Origin: Pseudanabaena galeata CCNP1313
Lineage (GTDB): Bacteria; Cyanobacteriota; Cyanobacteriia; Pseudanabaenales; Pseudanabaenaceae
DNA length: 64,000 nucleotides
Direction of reading: 5' to 3'
Assembly: GCF_029910235.1 (NCBI RefSeq)
Contig: NZ_CP112874.1
Location: 3,667,001-3,731,000 of the forward strand
The position numbers and the translations under genes were made by a program. Positions 36,355 to 45,908 of the stretch are shown here, piece after piece. A model generated the notes under the pieces. It was not told the DNA's origin, ran no database searches, and worked only from the letters and a program-made list of their open reading frames with translations. The first letter of the stretch is position 1, and each line of letters opens with the position of its first letter.

Positions 36355-36730
36355 TACTTCTTTCATCATTGCCCTCATCAACGAACGCGATCAATATCAC
36401 ACCCAAGCCCTAGATTTAAGCGATCGCTATATTGAGCAACCTGTAGCCATCACCGATGCAGTCCTTCTCGAAATTGCCAACTCTCTAGCCCGTAGATACA
36501 AAAATGAAGCAATTGAAGTAATCGAACAATTTCTTGATTCAGAAGATGTTGAAGTTATCCGCCTCACCCCTGAAATATTTGACCGTGCCTTTGAGCTATA
36601 CAAAACCCGCCCAGATAAAGAATGGGGTTTAGTAGATTGCGTCTCATTTATCGTCATGCAAGATCGTCATATTCAAGAAGTTCTCACCTTCGATCAACAT
36701 TTTGCCCAAGCAGGATTCCGAATCCTTTGA
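36338..36730 (+). CDS. PIN-domain ribonuclease toxin (VapC-like)
   Basis: 130-135 residues. Catalytic acidic residues are in place: FIDTSF, DAVLLEIAN, LVDCVSF and TFDQHF. PIN toxins cleave tRNA or rRNA when free of antitoxin. Two starts are possible, ATG 36323 and TTG 36338. I prefer the TTG because GGAG lies 9 nt upstream and MTIFIDTSF is a typical PIN beginning. Confidence 0.85.
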   Translation: MTIFIDTSFIIALINERDQYHTQALDLSDRYIEQPVAITDAVLLEIANSLARRYKNEAIEVIEQFLDSEDVEVIRLTPEIFDRAFELYKTRPDKEWGLVDCVSFIVMQDRHIQEVLTFDQHFAQAGFRIL

Positions 36731-37003
36731 AGCGATCGCACTGTAGCTGTGCTGATAGGCGATCGCCATAAGCGATAATCAATTAATTACCTTCCCCTTA
36801 TTTCTCGCGTACCTAGTCGCACTCCTCCTCTGGCGCTTATCAAGGAAAAAGATAAATGGAAAAATTGGAGGTAAATTATGGGGTGTTGCACATATTCATA
36901 GCGATCTAACACGATCTAAAAAGACTAAAGTTACCCCAAAATTTTTCATCATCCCCAAAAATCGTAAGCTAAAATAGCAGCAAACCCTTATCTCTACTTG
37001 ACC

Positions 37004-37312
37004 ATGAACGAGTTAAAAATCCTTACCGAATACCCCGATCGCGCAATTGTGATTCTCCAAAAAACAATCCGTGCCGAAATCCTGCGAATGGAACAAGGTA
37101 AAAAACAGATAGAACAAAAATTAAAAACATTCGAGCAGAAATATCAAATCTCCTCCAGTGAATTTATCACCTCTTGGACAGCAGAGAAGCTAGAAGGTAA
37201 AGACTTAGAATATATTGAATGGTTTGGCGAATATCGCTGTTTAGAAAATATTACTCAAGACTTACAGATTCTCCTAAGCTTACAAAACATCAGTCAAAAT
37301 GGCAGTATTTAG
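37004..37312 (+). CDS. Small helical protein of unknown function
   Basis: 102 residues from ATG 37004 (TTG at 36998 also in frame). It is charged and helical, with a likely coiled coil (EQGKKQIEQKLKTFEQKYQ). This type often accompanies a small toxin gene in cyanobacteria (a TumA-like antitoxin is possible), but no toxin follows here. Not firmly assigned. Confidence 0.5.
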   Translation: MNELKILTEYPDRAIVILQKTIRAEILRMEQGKKQIEQKLKTFEQKYQISSSEFITSWTAEKLEGKDLEYIEWFGEYRCLENITQDLQILLSLQNISQNGSI

Positions 37313-37399
37313 ATATTTTCAAGACTTAGTCCTTGTAGATATTCTGATAGGCGATCGCAGGTAAAATAAAATTGTGATTATCCTCAAAAGGTAAAAACC

Positions 37400-37501
37400 A
37401 TGCTAGAAGCAACTGTTCTCGATAATCAAGAGCTTTCTCAGCTAATCCAACAGGCAACATCTAAACGCGAAGCCATAACTCTAGAATCCAAATGCCTTTA
37501 G
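37400..37501 (+). pseudogene. Truncated antitoxin fragment
   Basis: 33 codons reading MLEATVLDNQELSQLIQQAT then AITLESKCL and stop. The start resembles Phd/YefM-type antitoxins, which are normally 70-90 residues, so this is a broken copy. The surrounding 37313-37662 holds no other gene. Confidence 0.45.
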
Positions 37502-37561
37502 GAGTGGTTTGAGTCATAGTTTTACTTTCTATCGCAACGCAAAAGATATCTAGGAAAAATC

Positions 37562-37645
37562 AAAACCAAAAAGATGAGTGGCGGCGCGAAGCGCCGCCAC
37601 TCATCTTTTTGGTTTTATGTCCTAAGCAAAATTTACATTGCTATA
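37562..37645. repeat. palB palindrome with 29-bp conserved flank
   Basis: Perfect 26-nt arms 37562-37587 and 37591-37616, loop GAA. The right flank ATGTCCTAAGCAAAATTTAC...GCTATA matches, inverted, the left flank of the copy at 59919-60002 in 28 of 29 positions. The arms of those two copies differ by a single compensated pair. Confidence 0.8.
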
Positions 37646-37662
37646 AATTGCGGCTAAATGCT

Positions 37663-38979
37663 TTATTTCACGATCTCGTTGCGATCGCTATCTTGCCAAG
37701 GTGTTTCCGCAAAACTAGCAGTTGGTAATTTGGGTAAACCCCATTTAGCAACTAAAGCCTGTAATACGCGATCCTGAGATCGGTGAAAAGCATCAATATC
37801 CCCTTCACCACGATTGACGATCGCAAACCAAATTGCACCATGGGCTTGAGTTTGGACGATCCCTGCCAAGCTGCTGACATCAGAAAGCGTCCCCGTTTTG
37901 ACAATCGAGCCTTTTGGCATTCTCCGTCCCTCGATCGTACCGCAATCACAATCACTGACTGGGAAAAGATCGGCAAGGGTTAACCCCTCAACTTGAGCGC
38001 GGTTATGAATTGCCATCAAGATCGCCACGGACGCACGAGGGGAAATTTGGTTGCCCTGTCCTAAGCCTGAGCCATTAATTAATCTGATTTCGGAAATGGG
38101 AATCCCTGTCGCATTAGCTGCGATCGCCGCAACTTGTCTCCCTCCTCCCATTTGGACGGCAAGGGTTTCTGACATCTCATTATTGCTAAAGGTATTCATC
38201 CGCTTCAGGATTTGCCAAAGGGGTAAAGACGCATGACGGATCAGCAATTTGCGGGTAGAAACATTATCTACAGCAAGATTTGGCACAATCCGCACATTCC
38301 CCAAAATCACTAGCTGTGGTTTGGGCGTTCCCACGGGCATCGTCGCATATTGCTTGGCAACTTCACCCTGCCATCGGCTACTATCAAAGGCGAGACGGAG
38401 AAAGTTTGCCGATTCTTGTCGGTCAGGCTCGAAATTCATCGAAAATCGACCTGTAATAATCAGATTGCCCTGAATGCGTTTAATGCCTAATTGATTAAGT
38501 TTATTGCCAAGGGCGATCGCCTCTTCCCAAACAAACAATGGATCGCCACTGCCTTCAACTATCAGATCGCCTCTGAGGGTATCACCTGTCAGTTGACCTG
38601 TAATACTGATATTCGTAATAAACCGATGGTTTGATCCCCAAGTTTGCAATGCTGCCAAGGTCGTGGCATTTTTGGTGAGCGACGCTGAGGGCAATGGGCG
38701 GCTCGATAAACGACCTGAGGCGATCGCCCCATCATGGGACTGAATCCAAACGCCTTGATCGGGATTAGTTAGCCCTGCTTGTTTGAGATCGTTGAGCATT
38801 GTCGCGATCGCTTGCTTCGCAACGGGATCGGACTGATTATTGGCAATCTCTTCAGAGGCTAGGACTGGACGAGTGGCATAGCTCATCACCGATCTGGGTA
38901 CGGCGGCAACTTCACGACCATCGAGAACTTGGGTTGAAACCGATAACAGCAAAGCACCAACGAGACTCCACGTAGTCAT
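37663..38979 (-). CDS. dacB: D-alanyl-D-alanine carboxypeptidase/endopeptidase (PBP4 family, S13)
   Basis: 438 residues with a signal/anchor sequence at the N-terminus (WSLVGALLLSVSTQV). All three penicillin-binding motifs are present: SxxK as SLTK at about 99-102, SxN as SNN in TFSNNEMSE, and KTG in IVKTGTLSDVSS. The large insert between SxxK and SxN typical of class C low-mass PBPs is there. It trims peptidoglycan cross-links in the periplasm. The stop lies just past the palB element at 37562. Confidence 0.92.
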   Translation of the reverse strand: MTTWSLVGALLLSVSTQVLDGREVAAVPRSVMSYATRPVLASEEIANNQSDPVAKQAIATMLNDLKQAGLTNPDQGVWIQSHDGAIASGRLSSRPLPSASLTKNATTLAALQTWGSNHRFITNISITGQLTGDTLRGDLIVEGSGDPLFVWEEAIALGNKLNQLGIKRIQGNLIITGRFSMNFEPDRQESANFLRLAFDSSRWQGEVAKQYATMPVGTPKPQLVILGNVRIVPNLAVDNVSTRKLLIRHASLPLWQILKRMNTFSNNEMSETLAVQMGGGRQVAAIAANATGIPISEIRLINGSGLGQGNQISPRASVAILMAIHNRAQVEGLTLADLFPVSDCDCGTIEGRRMPKGSIVKTGTLSDVSSLAGIVQTQAHGAIWFAIVNRGEGDIDAFHRSQDRVLQALVAKWGLPKLPTASFAETPWQDSDRNEIVK

Positions 38980-39064
38980 AAAGAAACCCGCAATTAGAAT
39001 GATTGTGCTTATGTTGGCTTTGCCAATATAAGCACAATCATTCTAGTGCAGCAATTCTCATTAT

Positions 39065-39158
39065 AAAAATCGATTTATTGTTTCCAGCGCCTTTGGCGCT
39101 AGAAACAATAAATCGATTTTTGAAAACCCACCTTCGGTGGGTTTTCAAAAATCGATTT
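39065..39158. repeat. Double hairpin with a shared arm (second copy)
   Basis: Hairpin 39065-39121 (27-nt arms, loop TTT, one mismatch, core CCAGCGCC) and hairpin 39110-39158 (23-nt perfect arms, loop TTC, core AACCCACC) share AAATCGATTTTT. This matches 1075-1173 in design and in the GTTTCCAGCGCC core, in inverted order. It adjoins the gmk stop. Confidence 0.7.
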
Positions 39159-39166
39159 TGGGGAAT

Positions 39167-39787
39167 TTAGTCAAACATGGCGCTTTCGAGTTGCTGTAAA
39201 GCAATTTCTAGATCGTCATTGATAATTGTGATATCAAACTCATGGGCTGCGGCGACTTCTAACTTGGCATGGCGCAAGCGTTTGATAATCTGTTCATCAC
39301 TATCAGTACTGCGATCGCGCAAACGATTTTCTAGTACTTCCATCGAAGGTGGGGCAATGAAAATTCGTTTGGCACTGGGGAAAGATTGCGCTACTTGTCG
39401 CGCTCCTTCCAGTTCGATTTCCAACAGAACGATTTGCCCTAAGGCGATCGCCTGATCAATCGGTTTGCGTGGCGTGCCATAGAGATTTCCCGCATATTCA
39501 GCCCATTCTAGAAATTCACCTGTATCGCGCTTCTGTTCAAATTCAGCCCGATCCCAAAAGAAATATTCGCGACCATGCTCTTCACCAGTACGGGGCGATC
39601 GAGTAGTTGCTGATATTGAAAAGAGAATGCGATCGGGATAGCGTTCAAGGAGTTTCTGTAAGAGAGTGCCTTTACCGACACCACTTGGTCCCGTAACAAC
39701 AATTAATTTGCCTACGCTTAAGTTATCTTCGCTCAACGTTTCGTAGTTCTCTCTAGAGATAGAGTTAATAGTAATTGGCGCTTTCAT
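39167..39787 (-). CDS. gmk: Guanylate kinase
   Basis: 206 residues from ATG 39787; a GTG three codons upstream (39796) is also in frame. It phosphorylates GMP to GDP. P-loop [13 protein letters not shown], the GMP-binding region [17 protein letters not shown], and the lid residues [13 protein letters not shown] are present. A MITE ends about 11-16 bp upstream of the start, so its own end supplies the leader and perhaps the promoter. The upstream gene on the same strand is remA-like (40114), an arrangement kept in many bacteria. Confidence 0.95.
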   Translation of the reverse strand: MKAPITINSISRENYETLSEDNLSVGKLIVVTGPSGVGKGTLLQKLLERYPDRILFSISATTRSPRTGEEHGREYFFWDRAEFEQKRDTGEFLEWAEYAGNLYGTPRKPIDQAIALGQIVLLEIELEGARQVAQSFPSAKRIFIAPPSMEVLENRLRDRSTDSDEQIIKRLRHAKLEVAAAHEFDITIINDDLEIALQQLESAMFD

Positions 39788-39797
39788 CAAATTCACA

Positions 39798-39973
39798 TTA
39801 TATCTGATGTTACGTGGAACTCAGATGATGAATCTGCTGCCGCCAGCTAAGCAGGGCAACCACGGGGGGATTGCCCCTACCTGAATAATTAATATTTCGT
39901 AGGGGCTATGCCCCCGTGCCAGCCCTAGACTTCCGCTATCTAAGGAATTCCTTCCACGTAACATTAGTTATAT
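39798..39973. mobile_element. MITE, 164 bp, with 6-bp target duplication, upstream of gmk
   Basis: Element 39804-39967 between TTATAT duplications (39798-39803, 39968-39973). Ends CTGATGTTACGTGGA and TCCACGTAACATTAG. It is the inverted counterpart of 32023-32187. It splits the remA-like and gmk genes. Confidence 0.85.
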
Positions 39974-40010
39974 GTAAAAATCCCTGCAAAGCAAAGATTT
40001 TTATAACGCT

Positions 40011-40107
40011 TTGCGCTCAAACCCAAACCAAGAGAATTTTTGAAAGTGTTGCTTCGCAACACTTTCAAAAATTCTCTTGTGGTTCGTTGGATCGATAATT
40101 GATGTAA
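40011..40107. repeat. palC element
   Basis: Central perfect 24-nt palindrome 40029-40079 (loop TTC, core AGTGTTGC) flanked by TTATAACGCTTTGCGCTCAA on the left and GGTTCGTTGGATCG...GATGTAAG on the right. The same flanks occur at 52801 and 54679. Confidence 0.7.
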
Positions 40108-40113
40108 GTTGGT

Positions 40114-40374
40114 TTAATCTGTAGCGCCTTCTTTACTGATGACAAAACGATTAGCGACGGTTTCAGGTTGAATTGCAGATAGAACTACATGGCTAGAGTC
40201 GGTGACAATTACCGCTCTTGTGCGTCTACCATAGGTAGCATCAACTAACTTACCATGCTCACGGGCATCACTAATGATACGCTTGATAGGAGCAGATTCA
40301 GGGCTAACGATCGCTACAACTCGGTTTGCCGAAACAATATTACCAAAGCCGATGTTGATGAGCTTAATGTCCAT
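40114..40374 (-). CDS. RemA/DUF370-like regulatory protein
   Basis: 86 residues: [29 protein letters not shown] shortened to its key parts (IGFGN, RVVAIV, APIKRI) and [19 protein letters not shown] match the DUF370 family. RemA of Bacillus is a DNA-binding activator of matrix genes; the role in cyanobacteria is not established. It precedes gmk as in many genomes, now separated by a palC and a MITE insertion. Confidence 0.85.
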   Translation of the reverse strand: MDIKLINIGFGNIVSANRVVAIVSPESAPIKRIISDAREHGKLVDATYGRRTRAVIVTDSSHVVLSAIQPETVANRFVISKEGATD

Positions 40375-40662
40375 AATTTTATCGATCTAAAATCGATTTA
40401 GAGGTGGTGTAGCTTCATTTTTGAAAGTATTATCGCATTATCCAAGAAAAATCAATTAGATCCGATATATTTTGTCATGTATGATGAAATTTATCTTAAT
40501 TAAGCAGATATACTTATAAGCTTCTTACTTTCATGTTTTATCCCAAAACACAAAATGGAATAGCCATTTTGTGTTTTGAAAACCCTTATTGAGTTTGGTT
40601 TTTAATTCATAAATATGTGTCTTATGCGTCAGTTTACAGAGTATGCCGTTAGTTAGCTCAGT
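40375..40662. other. Intergenic region with palA-like hairpin
   Basis: Contains a 15-nt perfect hairpin 40544-40578 (CAAAACACAAAATGG, loop AATAG) followed by GAAAACCCTTATTGAGTTTGG, the same core and tail as 953-1057. The rest should hold the promoters of remA-like and the GNAT gene. Confidence 0.55.
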
Positions 40663-41889
40663 ATGAAAATCCGTAAAATTAATAACCATGAGCGTCTGGA
40701 AATTCTCAAGGGGGATTTGTATGCCTATTCACGCTGGACTAATCAAGATTTGCCCCGATCGCATTTGACGGCGATCAATCCTGAAGAGGTCTTAGCGGCG
40801 GAAATTGATGGCAAAATTGTGGCGGCGTTGCAATGTTTTAGCTTTCAGCAGTCGGTGCGCGGCAGTCTCAAGGCGATGGGCGGCATCGGTGGTGTATGGA
40901 CATATCCTGAATATCGCAATCAAGGCTGTGTCAAGGCTCTGATCAAAAGTGCCTTTTTAGAAATGCGGATGCAAGGGATCTGCGTAAGTATGCTTACGCC
41001 CTTTAAAGAAAGTTTTTATGAATCACTGGGCTATGCGATCGCCAATGCCATCAACGAAGTAAATATTCCTGTTGCGTCTTTATCGAAATATTTGAAACTG
41101 TCGAATGCCGCTAACCTAACCTGCGATCGCCTTGCCGCTACAGAAGCAAAGGATATTTTGTCAAATTTTCTCTACGAAAATCTGCGATCGCAAACACTTC
41201 TACCCCATAGTCATGGTCTGGCGATTACCAATTTTACCTACGATCAATGGTGGCATTTACATCGCCAGAAACTCTGTGTAGTAATCAAACGCGATCGCCA
41301 ACCCGTAGCCATAGCGCTCTATGCGATCGATAGCAGTGGCAATTTGCCAATGCGCGATCGCCAGATTGAAATTTCGTCAATATTTTGGACAGATATCGAA
41401 TCACGCGATCGCCTATTAAACTTCTTTGCTAGTCATCGCGATCAGATTCATAGCTTGAAAATGCCATTGCCATTAGGTGCAAATCTGCATACATGGCTCA
41501 GCAATGCAGGACGGTTAGAGTCAACTATGACCGATCCTTGGATGGTGAGAGCGATCGATATTGTTGGCGCTCTGCATGGTTTACCGATTACCTGCGAGCC
41601 ATTTACCTTTGCCCTCAGCGATCCCTATTGCAATTGGAATGATGGTGTTTTTGGAGTGAATGGCGATCGCGGTCAGCTTACCGTTAAACGCTATGGCAAT
41701 GGTGATATGGCGAATCTGGCGATCGATTTTCAAGCAACGATCGCAGGTATTTCCGCTTTGATTTATGGTACTCAGGCGATCGGTGAACTTGTACATAAAC
41801 AATGGATTACGCAAATCACACCAGAAACCTGCGAGCGATTAGAAAAATGCTTTACACCATGTCTGATTTATAATCCTTTTAAGTTCTAA
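40663..41889 (+). CDS. Eis-type GNAT N-acetyltransferase
   Basis: 408 residues, the size of the Eis family. N-terminal GNAT fold with acetyl-CoA loop VWTYPEYRNQGCVKALI and FYESLGYAIAN, a second GNAT-like middle and a C-terminal sterol-carrier-like domain (VKRYGNGDMANLAIDF). Eis proteins acetylate amines on aminoglycosides or peptides. The natural substrate here is unknown. The zur gene follows 51 bp downstream. Confidence 0.85.
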   Translation: MKIRKINNHERLEILKGDLYAYSRWTNQDLPRSHLTAINPEEVLAAEIDGKIVAALQCFSFQQSVRGSLKAMGGIGGVWTYPEYRNQGCVKALIKSAFLEMRMQGICVSMLTPFKESFYESLGYAIANAINEVNIPVASLSKYLKLSNAANLTCDRLAATEAKDILSNFLYENLRSQTLLPHSHGLAITNFTYDQWWHLHRQKLCVVIKRDRQPVAIALYAIDSSGNLPMRDRQIEISSIFWTDIESRDRLLNFFASHRDQIHSLKMPLPLGANLHTWLSNAGRLESTMTDPWMVRAIDIVGALHGLPITCEPFTFALSDPYCNWNDGVFGVNGDRGQLTVKRYGNGDMANLAIDFQATIAGISALIYGTQAIGELVHKQWITQITPETCERLEKCFTPCLIYNPFKF

Positions 41890-41940
41890 CCATACCCAAG
41901 CAAATATCTAAGGATATTTGCTTGGGTAAACAGCAAAAGC

Positions 41941-42330
41941 ATGAAAGAAAAACTCACTCGCAGCCAAGAACGAGTGCTACATCTCCTCCAACATCGCGAT
42001 CGCGCCATATCCGCGCAGGATATTCATTCGGAGTTACGTAATAGTGAAAACAGTATGGGTCTTGCTACGGTTTATCGATCCCTAGATACACTTAAACTAC
42101 AAGGCTTAATCAAGGCGCTGACCTTACCCAATGGCGAAACTGTTTACAGTGTTACTCCCGCCGACAAGCACCATCTCAATTGTCTCAATTGTGGTAAGTC
42201 TTTACCCATTGACTGTTGCCCCATCCACGATCTGGGTAATCAACTCGCCAAAAAGCATACTTTTCAAATCTACTATCACACCCTTGAATTTTTTGGGTTA
42301 TGTAGTGAATGTCAACAGGGAACAGATTAG
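41941..42330 (+). CDS. zur: Fur-family regulator, FurB/Zur type
   Basis: 129 residues. Winged helix (ISAQDIHSELRN, MGLATVYRSLDTLKLQGLI) plus metal sites: HHLNCLNCGK and FFGLCSECQ give two CxxC pairs, and HTFQIYYHTLEFFG the dimer core. The phrase CCPIHDL and overall match point to cyanobacterial FurB (Zur), which represses zinc uptake genes when zinc is sufficient. No zinc transporter genes are adjacent. The GGDEF gene begins 5 bp after its stop. Confidence 0.88.
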   Translation: MKEKLTRSQERVLHLLQHRDRAISAQDIHSELRNSENSMGLATVYRSLDTLKLQGLIKALTLPNGETVYSVTPADKHHLNCLNCGKSLPIDCCPIHDLGNQLAKKHTFQIYYHTLEFFGLCSECQQGTD

Positions 42331-42335
42331 ATGTT

Positions 42336-43121
42336 ATGTCTCACAAAAAGATTCAAAGTGGAAATAGTTGGCAAAAAGTCATATTAGGGCTGGGACATTT
42401 TCGCGCAGTATTAGCCATCACTTTGTTTTCCATTGTGTTGTCGGTAGTGATCACTTTCGGAATGATGACACTGTTGTGGTGGGAGGGACTGGATGTACTA
42501 TTCAGATCATTGCAGGTTGCTGTCATTGTTCCCGCAGTTGTTGCGCCATTAGCAAGTAACTTTGTTGTAAAACTGTTATTTGAGCTTGAGGATCTACAAA
42601 AACAACTTAGAGAAATGGTTAACTGCGATCCCTTAACGAAGGTACATAGTCGTCGCTATATTATGGATTGTCTGGAAATTGAATCAACAAGAGCCTTGCG
42701 CTCAAATGAGCCAATGTCGTTGATGATGATTGATGCTGATAATTTTAAGTCGATTAATGATTGTTATGGACATGCAACTGGCGATATCGTTCTCCAAGAG
42801 ATTGCTCAAAAATGTAAATCTACCCTGCGCCCCTATGATGTAATAGCCCGTTTCGGTGGTGAGGAATTTGTGGTACTTTTGCCAAACACGACCTTGCTAG
42901 AAGCCTATGATATTGCTGAGCGTATTCGTGAGAATGTGGCTGGGCAGCTTATTGAATCAACTGATGGAACACTGATTAGAGTCACGATTAGTATAGGTAT
43001 TAGCCTTTTTACACCGCCAGATCTAAGGTGCATGAACTTACTATCCTACGCAGATCGAGGATTGTATAAGGCTAAGCATAATGGTCGTAATCAATGTGCG
43101 ATCGCAGAAGACTCAGACTAG
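42336..43121 (+). CDS. Membrane-bound GGDEF diguanylate cyclase
   Basis: 261 residues from ATG 42336; an upstream in-frame ATG (42309) overlaps zur. Two membrane helices (about 18-46 and 53-80) are followed by the GGDEF domain: DPLTKVHSRRYI, MIDADNFKSIND for metal binding, and an intact active site FGGEEFV. An I-site RxxD is not obvious, so feedback inhibition is uncertain. It makes c-di-GMP, controlling motility or biofilm. Cotranscription with zur is likely from the 5-bp gap. Confidence 0.88.
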   Translation: MSHKKIQSGNSWQKVILGLGHFRAVLAITLFSIVLSVVITFGMMTLLWWEGLDVLFRSLQVAVIVPAVVAPLASNFVVKLLFELEDLQKQLREMVNCDPLTKVHSRRYIMDCLEIESTRALRSNEPMSLMMIDADNFKSINDCYGHATGDIVLQEIAQKCKSTLRPYDVIARFGGEEFVVLLPNTTLLEAYDIAERIRENVAGQLIESTDGTLIRVTISIGISLFTPPDLRCMNLLSYADRGLYKAKHNGRNQCAIAEDSD

Positions 43122-43158
43122 TAGCATCTCTAAGCAAATCATAAAATCAATAAATATC

Positions 43159-43698
43159 ATGATCAGAGTACTTATCCCCCTTTTTGAAGGCTTTGAAGAA
43201 ATCGAAGCGGTTACGGTTATCGATGTATTGCGTCGTGGGGAGATTGAGGTAGTTACGGCTGGCTTAGTAACGACAACGGTGATGGGTGCTCATGCGATCG
43301 CCATCATTGCCGATACACTTCTAGAGCAAGTCGATGCGAGTCAATTTGATGCGATCGTCCTCGCTGGTGGTGCAGGAACGTTTCGGCTGAGAGAAGATCC
43401 ACGCATTGCCAAAATATTAATCGACTATGCTGCTGCCAATAAATTAGTCGCCGCTATCTGCGCTGCGCCCACTGTTCTGTCCGCCGCAGGATTACTCAAA
43501 GATAAACGCGCCACATCCTATCCATCGGTCAAAGATGAGATGCAAGTTGCGGAATATTTGACAATTCCTGTGGTCGTTGATGGCAATGTGGTGACCAGTC
43601 GGGGTGCGGGGACAGCAATGGCTTTTGCGCTGAAGTTAGTTGAGATTTTGCAAGGTGAGGCGATCGCTAATCAACTTGCCACAGACATGATCGTTTAG
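43159..43698 (+). CDS. DJ-1/PfpI family protein
   Basis: 179 residues from ATG 43159. Conserved Glu in FEGFEEIEAVT and the nucleophile Cys in AICAAPTVL are present, with GAGTAMAFALKLVE at the end as in DJ-1/YajL. These proteins respond to oxidative or glycation stress; exact activity is debated. It follows the GGDEF gene by 37 bp on the same strand. Confidence 0.9.
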   Translation: MIRVLIPLFEGFEEIEAVTVIDVLRRGEIEVVTAGLVTTTVMGAHAIAIIADTLLEQVDASQFDAIVLAGGAGTFRLREDPRIAKILIDYAAANKLVAAICAAPTVLSAAGLLKDKRATSYPSVKDEMQVAEYLTIPVVVDGNVVTSRGAGTAMAFALKLVEILQGEAIANQLATDMIV

Positions 43699-43843
43699 TA
43701 ATCAATAGGTTTTCAGGGTTTCAGCTTCTGTAGGTTTAATTTGTCCTAAGCATTATGGCGATCGCTATAGATCTGATAAAGCTATTAGAGTTAGGCTTAA
43801 CTAATCCTGACTCTAATTGAAATTAAGACTTTTATCGGTACTA

Positions 43844-45826
43844 ATGCTAAAGAAGTTTCAAGGGCTTAAATCTCTATTTCCCAAATACCAAATGCCGAAT
43901 CAATTGCCGAAGTTGACAGGATTAAAATTGTCGAGATTTCGGTCGGCATTTGTCAGCAGCGCAATTATTTTGGGGATGCTCTATGGAGTCAGGCAACTTG
44001 GGGGACTGCAACAATTGGAGCTACTGGTTTTTGACCAAATGATGCGATCGCGTCCAGACAAAGTAGCCGATCCGAGATTGTTACTGGTCACGATCACCGA
44101 AAGCGACATCAAACAATACAAATGGCCATTAACCGATCGCCTTGTCGCACAGACTTTATCAGAGCTAAATCGACATCAACCCGCCGCGATCGCTGTCGAT
44201 CTAAATCTTCAGCGCAATATTCCCATTGAGCCAGAACGTAGCGAACTAATAGCTCAATTGCGTCGCCCCAATGTGATTGCCGCAGTTAGCAGTGGCAACA
44301 ATCAGAATGAGCGCATCGATCCACCCGTTGAGTTACCCAAAGAACAGGTCGGCTTAGTCGATCTACCTGCCGACCCTGATGGATTTATGCGGCGTGTATT
44401 GCTATTTACCAATCGCGCTTCTTTATCGATTCAACTGCTCAATGCTTATTTGCGAGCAGACTGTCCCCGCGATCGCCCCCAGCGCCAAGATTTAGTTTGT
44501 CAAAATCTCAAGCCATCTTTTAATTCCCAAAAAGAATATCAATTAGGAGAAGTGACATTTCCGCTTCTCAAGTCAGATTCTGGAGCTTACCAAACGATTA
44601 ATAGTGGCGGCTATCAGATTCTGATTAACTATCGTGGTTCTTCCCAATCATTGCAGCGAGTGACTCTCTCTCAAGTTCTGCAAAAGGAAGTAAATCCTGA
44701 TTTGATTAAAGGGAAAATTGTGCTGATTGGTGTAAGTGCGCCCAGCCTCAAGGATGTCTTTTTAACGCCTTATAGTTCGACAGCTAAGGGAACTGTGAGA
44801 ATGGCAGGAGTGGAAATTCAAGCTCACATTACCAGTCAGTTGCTTGGTGCAGTGCTAGATGGCGATCGCCTGTTTTGGTTTTGGGCAGAGTGGCAAGAGC
44901 TTTTATGGATTTTAATTTGGGCGATCGCAGGGATTAGCTTAACTTGGAACATTCGCAAACCGCTTATTTTAATCCTCAGCGAACTTCTATTTCTAGTAAT
45001 CTTGTTAGGATTTAGCTATATTCTATTTCTGCAACAGGGTTGGATTCCTGTGGTAGCGCCTGCATTGGCTCTTGGATTAGCGAGTATTACCACATTGATT
45101 GATCGCCAATCTCAGCTTCAACAACAGCAACAGATGATGATGCGGCTATTGGGGCAACAGACTTCACCAGAGATTGCCAATGCCCTTTGGGAAGGACGCG
45201 ATCGCCTGTTGCAGTCTGGTCGATTACCTTGGCAAAATGTGACCGCAACAGTTCTATTTACGGACATTAAGAGTTTCAGTACGATTGTGGAAGGAGAATC
45301 CCCAGAACGGGTGATGGGTTGGCTCAATGAATATCTGACGGTAATGGCGGATGTGGTGCAGTCGCATCAGGGCGTGGTGAATAAGTTTATTGGCGATAGT
45401 GTGATGGCGGTGTTTGGTGTGCCGATCGCCCTTCAGCAACAGGCGGAGATTGCCACGGATGCGAGGCGATCGGTGGCTTGTGCCTTGGCAATGCGATCGG
45501 CGCTAAGGTCATTAAATCAGAATTTTGAGCAGAGAGGATTACCCAAAATTGAGATGCGGGTGGGCATTTTTACGGGGGCGGTGATGGTGGGAAGTCTGGG
45601 TGGTAAGAGTCGTTTGGAATATGGGGTAATTGGCGATACGGTGAATATTGCGTCACGGTTGGAGTCCTGTGAGAAGGAACGTCAAGATGAAGACTGTCGC
45701 ATTTTAATCGCGCAGGAGACGCTGGATTATTTGGAGAATCTTTATGAGGTAGAAAGTTGGGGAGCAATATTTTTAAAGGGAAGGGCGCAGTCAGTGGAGG
45801 TGTATCGCGTAATTGGTCACAGATAG
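43844..45826 (+). CDS. CHASE2 sensor adenylate/guanylate cyclase
   Basis: About 660 residues from ATG 43844 (TTG 43817 also in frame). A first membrane helix at about 30-50 precedes an extracytoplasmic CHASE2 domain (LLVFDQMMRSRPDKVADPRLLLVTI), then three membrane helices (about 345-425) and a class III cyclase domain at about 470-660. Metal-binding aspartates are in LFTDIKSFS and IGDSVMAVFG, and the transition-state motif is VIGDTVNIASRLES. Most such cyanobacterial enzymes make cAMP. A DUF928 gene follows 82 bp downstream, echoing the CHASE2-DUF928 pairing at 14151-17490. Confidence 0.9.
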   Translation: MLKKFQGLKSLFPKYQMPNQLPKLTGLKLSRFRSAFVSSAIILGMLYGVRQLGGLQQLELLVFDQMMRSRPDKVADPRLLLVTITESDIKQYKWPLTDRLVAQTLSELNRHQPAAIAVDLNLQRNIPIEPERSELIAQLRRPNVIAAVSSGNNQNERIDPPVELPKEQVGLVDLPADPDGFMRRVLLFTNRASLSIQLLNAYLRADCPRDRPQRQDLVCQNLKPSFNSQKEYQLGEVTFPLLKSDSGAYQTINSGGYQILINYRGSSQSLQRVTLSQVLQKEVNPDLIKGKIVLIGVSAPSLKDVFLTPYSSTAKGTVRMAGVEIQAHITSQLLGAVLDGDRLFWFWAEWQELLWILIWAIAGISLTWNIRKPLILILSELLFLVILLGFSYILFLQQGWIPVVAPALALGLASITTLIDRQSQLQQQQQMMMRLLGQQTSPEIANALWEGRDRLLQSGRLPWQNVTATVLFTDIKSFSTIVEGESPERVMGWLNEYLTVMADVVQSHQGVVNKFIGDSVMAVFGVPIALQQQAEIATDARRSVACALAMRSALRSLNQNFEQRGLPKIEMRVGIFTGAVMVGSLGGKSRLEYGVIGDTVNIASRLESCEKERQDEDCRILIAQETLDYLENLYEVESWGAIFLKGRAQSVEVYRVIGHR

Positions 45827-45908
45827 GGGTTGTGGCGAAAATTGTATTTCATCGTAAAATCTTGTAAATTACATCGCTTGTTTGTGCTGGATTACACCCC
45901 ATAAATTC

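Noticed and set aside
45118..45767. Minus-strand frames opposite the CHASE2 cyclase
   Set aside because: The plus-strand cyclase motifs are unambiguous and the opposite frames carry no recognisable protein.
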